Source: CBCXVS01 sp965178525 (GTDB lineage: Bacteria; Tectomicrobia; Entotheonellia; Entotheonellales; Entotheonellaceae). From it: a stretch of DNA of 16,291 bases. Of the stretch, positions 1 through 6,106 are shown one piece after another. Each line of letters starts with the position of its first letter. The first letter of the stretch is position 1. The position numbers and the translations under genes were made by a program. Below the pieces are notes generated by a model. The model saw only the letters and a program-made list of their open reading frames with translations. It had not been told where the DNA came from and did not search any database. The stretch is taken from the NCBI GenBank assembly GCA_965178525.1, contig CBCXVS010000178.1:1-16291 (forward strand), in the 5' to 3' direction.

Positions 1-186
1 GGCCGTACAACGTTGGCATTGTACGATATGATCGGCAAGGCTATCCCGGGCTTTGCCGTGGAGTTCATTGAGGACCAACGCGACCAACCGGTCATCACTT
101 GGGCAGGCAGGCGACCCGGGGGATTGGGTTGCCCGATAGGCCTGGCGCCAACTCTGAAGGTCCCCATCGTTGGCAGAGGCGTCCAT
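1..186 (-). CDS. Partial zinc-finger anti-sigma factor (N-terminal 62 residues, runs off the left edge)
   Basis: Reading the minus strand from the ATG at 186-184 gives 62 open codons to base 1 with no stop. The start overlaps the stop of the sigma factor gene by one base (TAATG), a classic translational-coupling arrangement. The visible protein is hydrophilic at the N-terminus and ends in DHIVQCQRC, giving His53-x3-Cys57-x2-Cys60. This is the H-x3-C-x2-C zinc motif of ZAS-type anti-sigma factors that hold a cognate ECF sigma inactive. Any transmembrane segment or sensor domain lies outside the window. Position directly after an ECF sigma gene supports the call. The family assignment rests on one short motif plus context, so a different zinc-finger regulator is possible. 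Confidence 0.66.
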   Translation of the reverse strand, partial: MDASANDGDLQSWRQAYRATQSPGSPACPSDDRLVALVLNELHGKARDSLADHIVQCQRCTA

Positions 187-698
187 TATACCCTATCCTG
201 CATGGCATAGTCTTTCAAGGCATGGAGACCGCGATAGACCCGGTGGCGAGCCACCGACGCGCTCCAGCCATAGAGGGCGGCGATTTCCGGCTGCGTGAAA
301 CCCGCCAGATAGGCCCGCACGGCCCGCGCCTGTTCGACGGGCAAGTGGTCGAGGAGTTCAGTGAGCCACACGGCAAACTCGGCGGGTGAGCACCCCTCTA
401 TAGATGCCTCGCGTCCCGTGTGCGGCCTGCTCTTGATCGTGTCGATATCGACGTCGCCGGACGCGCTCGACCGGACCACGACTAAGGCCGTGCGCAGCGC
501 AACCGTATAGAGGTAGGATACCGGATAATCAATGCCGTTGCCACTTTGCCAACGTTGCCAGAGCGCCAGATAGACTTCCTGCTCCACATCGGCATAGAGG
601 GCGTGGTAGGCCGAGCCACACACCCGCCGGATGGCACTGGCAATGATCCGCGCATACGTCTGCGTGAAGGCGAGAAACGCTTCCTGCTGTAGGCACAT
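186..698 (-). CDS. ECF-type RNA polymerase sigma factor (sigma-70 family)
   Basis: This 170-residue protein has the size and two-domain layout of an ECF sigma factor, which directs RNA polymerase to a dedicated set of promoters. Residues about 8-80 match region 2 (core binding and -10 recognition), including an acidic DVEQEVYLALWQRW helix and SYLYTVALRTAL. Residues about 115-162 match region 4 (-35 recognition), with LPVEQARAVRAYLAGFTQPEIAALYG followed by the recognition helix SASVARHRVYRGLHALK. The ATG at 698 is preceded by GGAAAGGGA about 7 bases upstream, which decides the start. Its stop overlaps the start of a zinc-finger anti-sigma gene. The gene is divergent from the large regulator at 1134, but no shared control can be shown. 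The exact ECF group was not determined. Confidence 0.85.
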   Translation of the reverse strand: MCLQQEAFLAFTQTYARIIASAIRRVCGSAYHALYADVEQEVYLALWQRWQSGNGIDYPVSYLYTVALRTALVVVRSSASGDVDIDTIKSRPHTGREASIEGCSPAEFAVWLTELLDHLPVEQARAVRAYLAGFTQPEIAALYGWSASVARHRVYRGLHALKDYAMQDRV

Positions 699-917
699 CC
701 GTTGGTCCCTTTCCTTCGAGTAAGGCTCACCGTGTCATGCCGTATCCGGAGAGCCCCACCCAAACGATGGTTGTCTGCCACATGGTCCGGCATCGTATGA
801 TGGTCGTCGGCATAACGTATACCGCTCTCCCGTCTACGTGGCATGGTCCTTTGGAACACCTTTATCTATCACGTTGTTCGTCATATCGTGCCTTGACTCT
901 ACTCCGAGCTTGTGCAG

Positions 918-957
918 AAGACTTGGCGAAAACCCAGCGGTTTTGTGACCAAGTCTT
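918..957. repeat. Compound inverted repeat upstream of the regulator promoter
   Basis: AAGACTTGG at 918-926 is the exact reverse complement of CCAAGTCTT at 949-957. Inside it, AAAACC at 929-934 pairs with GGTTTT at 939-944 around a CAGC loop, with a small asymmetric internal loop between the stems. The whole 40 bases can form one long hairpin ending 12 bases before the -35 box at 970. Function is unknown: it could be an operator for a dimeric regulator, a terminator for upstream transcription, or a mobile-repeat remnant. Confidence 0.55.
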
Positions 958-969
958 GACTTTTATCCC

Positions 970-998
970 TTGACTCTGTCAGCTGTCTTCGGTAGATT
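970..998 (+). promoter_or_regulatory. Predicted sigma70-type promoter of the winged-helix/AAA regulator
   Basis: TTGACT at 970-975 matches five of six bases of the -35 consensus. It is separated by exactly 17 bases from TAGATT at 993-998, which matches four of six -10 bases. Transcription would begin near 1005 and leave a leader of roughly 130 bases before the chosen start. Two further TTGACT copies lie upstream (893-898 and 956-961) without a good -10 element at the right distance. They may be binding repeats for a regulator. Confidence 0.5.
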
Positions 999-1133
999 AG
1001 CCGAGCCATACGGCGCAAGTCTCGACAGTTGGATGAAAAAAGATAAGAGCACAAGGACGGTGGCGTGGTGGGGCTGTTATAAACCGCGTCGACAGTGATG
1101 ACTTTCCCTGGCTGGAAGCGGAGAATGGCCCCG

Positions 1134-1928
1134 ATGCGGTACTGCTTTTACGACTATACGTTCGATGAGGCACGCTACGAATTGCGGCGGGAAGGCGAAC
1201 TCGTATCAGTGAAGCCAAAAGTATTTCAAGTACTTGCATACCTTCTTCAGCACCGCGAGCGGGTGGTCAGTAAAGACGAACTCTTGGATCAATGTTGGCC
1301 GGATACGTTTGTCAGCGAATTGGCATTGACGCGCTGTCTCACCCGATTACGGCGAACGATACAGCCTGATCGCACGGCGCCACCTGTGATTAAGACCGTG
1401 CACAAGCAAGGGTACCGTTTCATCGCACCACTCACTCTCTTTCCCACTGAGGACATAGCTGATCCGACCGTAGCTGCACGGCCACGACCGTCGTCACGGG
1501 CTCCATCGTCAGTTGATGGAACGCCACGAGAGCTTTTCGGAGACCGAAAGCAGTGGGGAGATGGACCGCCTGTGTGGGTCCGTGATACCAGCTCGGTGTC
1601 TCTCAATAGGTCTGGTCTACCCTTTGTCGGGCGCAGAAAGCATCTGGCCCATTGTGAGTCCGCTTTGGATGAGGCGCTGGCAGGTCACCCCAACCTGCTT
1701 TTCGTGCAGGGCGAAGCTGGCGTGGGCAAAACACGGCTCGTCACGAGGATACAGGATGTCGCCAAGTGCCGTGGCATGCAAGTCTATATGGGGCGGTGTT
1801 CTGAGGATCTGCCTCTGCCTTACTTACCCTTTGTCAGTGCCATGCGTGTGCTGTTGATGCAGCTCTCCACAGACCTGGCTCCCGCCCTTGAAGTTGATGT
1901 CGCATTCATTAGGGTTGTTCCCCAATAG
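1134..1928 (+). CDS. Winged-helix/AAA ATPase transcriptional regulator, 5' part, cut by an IS element
   Basis: Residues 1-98 form an OmpR/CadC-type winged-helix DNA-binding domain, with RYELRREGELVSVKPKVFQVL and the C-terminal hairpin signature KTVHKQGYRFIAPL. A proline/serine-rich linker follows, then an AAA-type ATPase domain opening with LPFVGRRKHL and Walker A GEAGVGKT (residues 193-200). The frame runs through 259 native codons to base 1910, then reads into the left end of an insertion sequence and stops at 1926-1928. I chose ATG 1134 because GGAGA lies 9 bases upstream and relatives I recall begin just before this RYxFxDY segment; ATG 1125 and GTG 1095 are in-frame alternatives. The product lacks Walker B and the TPR region, so it could bind DNA but probably not hydrolyse ATP. 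Removing the IS rejoins it to the frame resuming at 2919. Confidence 0.86.
   Translation: MRYCFYDYTFDEARYELRREGELVSVKPKVFQVLAYLLQHRERVVSKDELLDQCWPDTFVSELALTRCLTRLRRTIQPDRTAPPVIKTVHKQGYRFIAPLTLFPTEDIADPTVAARPRPSSRAPSSVDGTPRELFGDRKQWGDGPPVWVRDTSSVSLNRSGLPFVGRRKHLAHCESALDEALAGHPNLLFVQGEAGVGKTRLVTRIQDVAKCRGMQVYMGRCSEDLPLPYLPFVSAMRVLLMQLSTDLAPALEVDVAFIRVVPQ
1910..1911. repeat. Left copy of the TA target duplication of the IS element
   Basis: TA at 1910-1911 directly precedes the left terminal repeat, and TA at 2917-2918 directly follows the right one. Taking out the element and one copy leaves a continuous regulator frame reading DVAFIISQWLQFD across the join. A 3- or 4-base duplication (TTA or ATTA) would also fit the flanks and keep the frame, but it makes the element ends asymmetric, so two bases is preferred. 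Confidence 0.65.
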
Positions 1929-1981
1929 TTAATGAGGTAGGCTATCCTCCCCCAAACGATGGAGGGAGCCCAGCCAGGTCA

Positions 1982-2509
1982 TTGGTTATCCGAGATGATC
2001 GGCAGATGAAAGCCTTAACCGGTGTGTCTCAGACGCAATTTGACTTCTTGCTGCCCGCCTTCAGCCACGTCTATCAACAGGCTCAGCAAAAACGCTATGA
2101 GGAGGGTGTCCAAGCTGGCAAACGCAGCCGAAAGCCGGGTGCAGGTATCAAAGGCAAATTACCCACTCTGTCAGACAAACTCCTGTTCGTTCTATATTAT
2201 TACAAGACGTATCCGACGTTTGATGTTCTTGGTGCACAATTTGGTATGGTACGTTCGAAAGCGAATGAAAATCTCCATAAGCTCTCTCCCATCCTGTATG
2301 ACACGTTAGTGCAGTTAGACCTCATGCCTTATCGAGAGTTGAAGACCCCAGAGTCGTTGAGGGAGGCGTTGTCAGGTGTGGATCAACTGATTATTGATGC
2401 GACTGAAAGAAGCTATCGCCGGTCACAAGATGAGACGACCCAACGTGAACACTATAGTGGTAAAAAAAAGCCATACGCTGAAAAATACAGTGATGTCGAT
2501 GCCGGATAA
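1982..2509 (+). CDS. IS5-like transposase, N-terminal frame (orfA)
   Basis: These 175 residues contain the helix-turn-helix region of IS5-like transposases (KALTGVSQTQFDFLLPAF, then LSDKLLFVLYYYKTYPTFDVLGAQFG), which binds the terminal repeats. They then reach the first catalytic aspartate in LIIDATERSYRR and the YSGKKK segment. The TTG at 1982 is taken as the start because homologous residues appear to precede the first in-frame ATG (2006); its ribosome-binding site is weak. After the A8 run at 2462-2469 the frame leaves the family sequence and stops at 2507-2509. The continuation (SHTLKNTV) is in another frame. Either expression needs slippage at A8, or the gene is broken. Confidence 0.8.
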   Translation: MVIRDDRQMKALTGVSQTQFDFLLPAFSHVYQQAQQKRYEEGVQAGKRSRKPGAGIKGKLPTLSDKLLFVLYYYKTYPTFDVLGAQFGMVRSKANENLHKLSPILYDTLVQLDLMPYRELKTPESLREALSGVDQLIIDATERSYRRSQDETTQREHYSGKKKPYAEKYSDVDAG

Positions 2510-2906
2510 ATGGATCGTCTTTCTGGGCCGTACGTTTAGTGGTCACAACCATGATTACAGCATGTTAAAACAAGAGTTCCCACCGGACTTAGACCGGTTT
2601 AGTGACGTAGAAGTTTGGGTGCACCTGGGTTATCAGGGGATTCAGTCGGACTACAAAGGCGAAATGCTTGAGATTCCACACAAGAAACCCCGGAAGAGCA
2701 AGACGAATCCGACTCCAGAATTGACGGCGGAGCAGCAGGCGGCGAATTATGCCGTGAGTCAAGTTCGCATCTTGATCGAACATGCCATCGGCGGTATGAA
2801 GCGTTTCAACATTTTGGTGCAGCGTTTCCGCAACCGCAAAGATCACTTTGAGGATGATTCGGTGGGCATCTGGGCTGGGCTAGGGAACCTGATCTTATGC
2901 TATTGA
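2394..2906 (+). CDS. IS5-like transposase, C-terminal catalytic frame (orfB)
   Basis: Family-like sequence begins near 2466 (SHTLKNTV); the codons before that overlap orfA and are not homologous, so the ATG at 2394 is probably not a real start. The frame carries SGHNHDYSMLKQE, then GYQG, PHKKP and the C1 signature R-x3-E-x6-K (RILIEHAIGGMK), which supplies the catalytic Glu. The residue expected to be the second catalytic Asp, three before the GY of GYQG, is His here (WVHLGYQG, codon CAC at 2621-2623). The DDE triad is therefore incomplete. The stop at 2904-2906 lies inside the right terminal repeat and overlaps an ATG (2897) in frame with the downstream half of the interrupted regulator. Confidence 0.8.
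   Translation: MMRLKEAIAGHKMRRPNVNTIVVKKSHTLKNTVMSMPDKWIVFLGRTFSGHNHDYSMLKQEFPPDLDRFSDVEVWVHLGYQGIQSDYKGEMLEIPHKKPRKSKTNPTPELTAEQQAANYAVSQVRILIEHAIGGMKRFNILVQRFRNRKDHFEDDSVGIWAGLGNLILCY
2462..2469 (+). promoter_or_regulatory. A8 slippery tract at the transposase frame junction
   Basis: Eight consecutive adenines follow GGT and end in AGCC. The two transposase frames join at this point: a net -2 or +1 change links GKKK to SHTLKNTV. A-runs of this length support transcriptional slippage and ribosomal frameshifting in many IS elements. A real indel in the run would look identical in sequence. Confidence 0.45.
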
Positions 2907-5380
2907 GGAACAACTCTATTAGTCAATGGCTCCAGTTCGACACCCATCCCTCCGTCTCTACAGGCGCTTTCGGGGCAGAACAGAAGGAGCAAGATCAGTT
3001 CAAGTTGCGGCTGTTTCATGCGGTGACTCGCATTTTCATCACGCTGGCTCAGCGTCACCCCATGCTCTTTGTCGTTGATGATCTCCACTGGGCGGACTCC
3101 TCTTCCTTAGAACTGTATGCGCATCTTGTGTTTACGGTTGCAGATATGGCGAGGAGCGCAGCCGTGCCGCTTCTCATCATGGGAACCTACAGACCCGCAC
3201 GGCCTCAGGAACGTCTCGCCCGCTGGCTTGCCCGTTTTCAGCGGGAGGAGAGCTGTAAGTTCTTGGATATTCATGGGTTCACCGAGGATGAGATCTACAT
3301 GTTGCTTCAAGGGCTAGGCCTGGAGAATGCATCACAGCAACTGGTTCATGTGCTCAATGAGGTCGCCCAGGGCAATCCGCTGTTCATCCAGAAAATGCTT
3401 CTGTACTTGCAGCAGCGTCACGCACTGCACGAGCGTGGCGGCTCTGTGGTAACCACGGCCTCGCCGACCGAGCTCCGACTTCCTGACCAAGTCACAAGTA
3501 CGATCCTCACCCACATCAAGATGCTCAGTGATGCTTGTCGCCATACGCTCATCCTCGCTTCATTTTTGGGAGAAGAATTCTCTTTACAAGTCTTGAGCGC
3601 AATAAGTAGCGTGAGCGAGGAGGACCTGTTATTACAGTTGGAGGAAGGGTTACACCAAGGTATCTTGCTGAGTGAAGGTCAATCTTTCCAGTTTGCCCAT
3701 CCATTGATACGGCATGTGCTATACCATGTCCCTAGTGTAGCTCAATGTCAAAGGTTGCACTGGCAGATTGCCCAAACACTCGAACGCTGGTATAATGGGC
3801 GCCGCAATGACCATACTTTGGAGATTGTCCACCACCTAGTCCGATCAGGCTCAGTCGCTGATGTGGATAGGGTAGTCCACTACGTCCGACGTGCAGATGA
3901 CTACGCTTTCTTTATGTTTGACTGGTATCATGCGGCGCACTATTACAATGTGCTGATTACGTTAGGGGCCAGAGACGGTCTTGCGACGTCAGAAATAGCT
4001 GAGTTGCATTACCGCGCAGGACTCGCTCACAGTCGTGATGGTAATGTCAGCCTAAGCAGCGAGCACTACGATAAAGCTGTCGAAGGGTATCAGCTGATTG
4101 GTGATGTGCGCGGCCAGGCGCAAGCCCTGATGAATAAGTTATTAAGTATCGCCCCTGCTTCATATGGCACCCTCCTTGATACACAGCCATTAGAGGAACT
4201 CCTCGAAAAGCTAAATGAGGGCGATCTGGGACTTCGTGGCCGTATTGCGACAGCTCTATCCGAGATGTATTGGGAAGGGCACCAGAGAGACAGAGCCGAG
4301 ACGGCAGCGCAGCACGGCTTAGCGATTGGGCAGCAGCTCGGAGCGTACTCACTCTGTTCACGTGCAAGTTTTAATATAGGACTGGCTCAGCTACAAGACT
4401 TGCAGGTGCCAATCGCACTCGAACATTATCAGAACGCCAGAGATTATGCCCGACGGGACAATGATCTGTGGTTTGAAGGATGGGTACTCCAACGTATAGG
4501 CACGTCGCTTGTCATGTTGGGCCAATTCGATAACGTACCATCTGTTGCCGAAGAAGCCTATAATATGGCAGAAAAGACGAATAATTTGGGACACCATACG
4601 CTGACACTTGCAGCTTTGGCCTTGCGGTCAGCAGCTACGGGAAGCTTCGAAGCAGTCGAAAGTTATGCCCATGAGACGATGAAGCTTGTCTCCCGATATC
4701 GCTTCCCCTTTGGTGGTTCTATTGCCTTACCTGCGTTAGCATGTGCGCATGCTCTCCGAGGTGCTTGGCGTGCCGCAGAGGATGCCCTCAATATGCTGGT
4801 TGAGCCTGGGCGCGTCTTTGAGCAACCCGCTCCAATCTATGCGACCATTACAGATGCCTATCGACAGCTTATACAGACGTATGCCATCGGTACCGTGAGC
4901 CCAGATGAGGTGACCCTATCGGTGGAAGATATTCCACAGCCAGAGCATTGTGATCTCATTACCCTGCCATTATGCTGTGCCTTGGTCGAGCTGCATGCTG
5001 TGAGGGCCGTGCCTGCAACCGTGACACAGCTTTATTACATGCTCTCTCCAGTGTCAGAGCGTGGCGTGGTCCTCTCGCGTGGCTGGGTGTTCTTATTGAC
5101 ACGCATCCTCGGACTGGCTGCCGCCATAAACCAATGGTGGGACCATGCAGAAGAGCACTTTCGCGCCGCCATTGCCGTGGCAGCCGACATCGGCGCACGT
5201 CCGGAACTCGGACGGACGTACCTGGATTACGCCCGTATGTTGCTCGATCGAGGTGAAAAGAACGACTACGCTAGAGCCCTCAAGATGGTGCGTCAAGCGC
5301 GGCTCATCTTGCATGAATTAGACATGTTGCCTTTTGTGAGGCAAGCTGATATTTTGATCGAAACGATGCGAGTTAAATAA
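2897..5380 (+). CDS. Winged-helix/AAA/TPR regulator, 3' part, downstream of the IS element
   Basis: From 2919 this frame continues the regulator cut at 1911. Walker B (MLFVVDDLHWADSSSLEL, DD at about residues 313-314 of the rejoined protein) lies close to the IS junction, followed by the rest of the ATPase domain (LLIMGTYRP, GNPLFIQKMLLYL). The segment FQFAHPLIRHVLYHVPSVAQCQRLHWQIAQTLE is typical of MalT/adenylate-cyclase-like ATPases. The last 500 or so residues are helical, Ala- and Tyr-rich TPR-like repeats (for example LHYRAGLAHSRDGNVSLSSEHYDKAVEGYQ) that probably sense a partner or ligand. The ATG at 2897 and the first seven codons come from the IS right end, so this half could be translated alone, without DNA-binding domain or Walker A. 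The 819 native codons have no stops or frame breaks, which argues for a recent insertion. Confidence 0.85.
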   Translation: MLLRNNSISQWLQFDTHPSVSTGAFGAEQKEQDQFKLRLFHAVTRIFITLAQRHPMLFVVDDLHWADSSSLELYAHLVFTVADMARSAAVPLLIMGTYRPARPQERLARWLARFQREESCKFLDIHGFTEDEIYMLLQGLGLENASQQLVHVLNEVAQGNPLFIQKMLLYLQQRHALHERGGSVVTTASPTELRLPDQVTSTILTHIKMLSDACRHTLILASFLGEEFSLQVLSAISSVSEEDLLLQLEEGLHQGILLSEGQSFQFAHPLIRHVLYHVPSVAQCQRLHWQIAQTLERWYNGRRNDHTLEIVHHLVRSGSVADVDRVVHYVRRADDYAFFMFDWYHAAHYYNVLITLGARDGLATSEIAELHYRAGLAHSRDGNVSLSSEHYDKAVEGYQLIGDVRGQAQALMNKLLSIAPASYGTLLDTQPLEELLEKLNEGDLGLRGRIATALSEMYWEGHQRDRAETAAQHGLAIGQQLGAYSLCSRASFNIGLAQLQDLQVPIALEHYQNARDYARRDNDLWFEGWVLQRIGTSLVMLGQFDNVPSVAEEAYNMAEKTNNLGHHTLTLAALALRSAATGSFEAVESYAHETMKLVSRYRFPFGGSIALPALACAHALRGAWRAAEDALNMLVEPGRVFEQPAPIYATITDAYRQLIQTYAIGTVSPDEVTLSVEDIPQPEHCDLITLPLCCALVELHAVRAVPATVTQLYYMLSPVSERGVVLSRGWVFLLTRILGLAAAINQWWDHAEEHFRAAIAVAADIGARPELGRTYLDYARMLLDRGEKNDYARALKMVRQARLILHELDMLPFVRQADILIETMRVK

Positions 5381-5422
5381 TCCCTATGTCATCAGCACTG
5401 ACATAACAGTCTAAAGCCCATC

Positions 5423-5439
5423 TCCTCTTAAAGGGAGGA
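5423..5439 (+). promoter_or_regulatory. Strong ribosome-binding site inside a small possible hairpin
   Basis: AGGGAGGA at 5432-5439 is a near-perfect Shine-Dalgarno sequence 8 bases before the ATG at 5448. TCCTC at 5423-5427 can pair with GAGGA at 5435-5439 across a 7-base loop and hide it. A second small inverted repeat, TATGTCA/TGACATA (5385-5391/5399-5405), sits just upstream. Translational control is possible, but the five-pair stem is weak. Confidence 0.35.
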
Positions 5440-5447
5440 CTTATATT

Positions 5448-5960
5448 ATGGCGGATGAGCAAGAAAGTCAAACATTATCAGGGCTAAAGCCGTGGATAAC
5501 AACACATCATAGTCCTCCTCTCACCATTCGACATGATGCTACCTTACAGAAAATAAGTGCAATCTCTAGAGATCCGCCGCTTCGCGATAGATTCCTCGAT
5601 GGACTAAGGACTGTACGAGATGGAGAGCTTGATTATGTTGACCTTCTCGTTGCGTTTGGAGTCGTAGACGAAGACTCGAGAGAGTACAACCATCTTAGAA
5701 AGCACTGGTATCCTAAAGAAGATGAGAAGGATGACTTTTGGTGGCCAGAACTATACCCAATAGTGAACACAATAGTCGACGGCCTCATCAGAGCTTTTGA
5801 ATATGCGCGAAGTGATGAGAAGCCCATCGAATACTATTGGATGATTATTGGTGATGATGACCCGGATGTGAAGTTCAAAAAAGTCGTCACACGTGTGTAC
5901 CATAGGGAGCCTGTGCAATCTATCCTCCTGGCGAAGTACACGCCCCCGCCTCCAATCTAG
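5448..5960 (+). CDS. Hypothetical protein, 170 residues, unknown family
   Basis: I do not recognise this protein. It is soluble-looking, with no signal peptide or membrane segment, rather acidic in the middle (KEDEKDDFWWPELYP) and ends in a proline run (YTPPPPI). Two stretches look structured: a helical LRDRFLDGLRTVRDGELDYVDLLVAFGVV and IVNTIVDGLIRAFEYAR followed by a strand-like IEYYWMIIG. The ATG at 5448 follows a strong Shine-Dalgarno sequence. It lies 67 bases after the regulator on the same strand with no clear terminator between, so it may be co-transcribed or be a target. It is visibly richer in A+T than the genes of the right half. A real gene is likely because of the ribosome-binding site and protein-like composition. 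Confidence 0.68.
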   Translation: MADEQESQTLSGLKPWITTHHSPPLTIRHDATLQKISAISRDPPLRDRFLDGLRTVRDGELDYVDLLVAFGVVDEDSREYNHLRKHWYPKEDEKDDFWWPELYPIVNTIVDGLIRAFEYARSDEKPIEYYWMIIGDDDPDVKFKKVVTRVYHREPVQSILLAKYTPPPPI

Positions 5961-6006
5961 CGCCCTCTTGGTGTAGGACTTCCCAAAGCATTGGAGAGAC
6001 AATCCG

Positions 6007-6049
6007 AGGGGATATAACTGAAAAAGGTCCCATCCCCTTTCAACCTTTT
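6007..6049. terminator. Possible structured terminator between convergent genes
   Basis: Two interleaved perfect inverted repeats lie between the plus-strand gene ending at 5960 and the minus-strand gene ending at 6107. They are AGGGGAT/ATCCCCT (6007-6013/6032-6038) and AAAAGGT/ACCTTTT (6022-6028/6043-6049). The second stem ends in a short T-run on both strands, as a bidirectional terminator might. The crossing order would also allow an H-type pseudoknot. Stems are only seven pairs. Confidence 0.35.
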
Positions 6050-6106
6050 GAGTCATATGGCCTTACGCGCTCTGACGGGACAACTGCGGCGGAACGATTA
6101 GCACGC

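Larger units (their letters stand above)
699..1133. other. Divergent intergenic region, no convincing gene
   Basis: These 435 bases separate the sigma factor from the divergent winged-helix regulator. A plus-strand open frame at 737-973 has no recognisable domain, biased composition or good ribosome-binding site, and I treat it as chance. The right part holds the regulator promoter, a compound hairpin and three TTGACT copies, listed separately. I found no clear promoter for the leftward sigma gene. An ECF self-promoter would not be recognisable without its consensus. Confidence 0.6.
1912..2916 (+). mobile_element. IS5-family-like insertion sequence, 1,005 bp, inside the regulator gene
   Basis: The left end (GGGTTGTTCCCCAATAG, 1912-1928) and the reverse complement of the right end (GAGTTGTTCCTCAATAG, 2900-2916) agree at 15 of 17 positions. 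They are flanked by TA on both sides. The interior carries a transposase in two overlapping frames with an N-terminal helix-turn-helix and an IS5-type DDE domain. Length, two-frame layout and TA duplication fit the IS427-like branch of the IS5 family as I know it, but the subgroup was not checked. Copy-specific defects (A8 frame break, catalytic Asp to His) suggest it cannot move on its own as sequenced. Confidence 0.88.

Noticed and set aside
760..775. CCCAAACGATGG shared between the sigma upstream region and the IS left part (near 1952)
   Set aside because: A shared 12-mer is expected by chance several times in a 16-kb window, and flanks do not match.
737..973. 78-codon plus-strand open frame between the sigma factor and the regulator
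   Set aside because: No Shine-Dalgarno, no recognisable domain, and it runs into the hairpin and promoter of the regulator.
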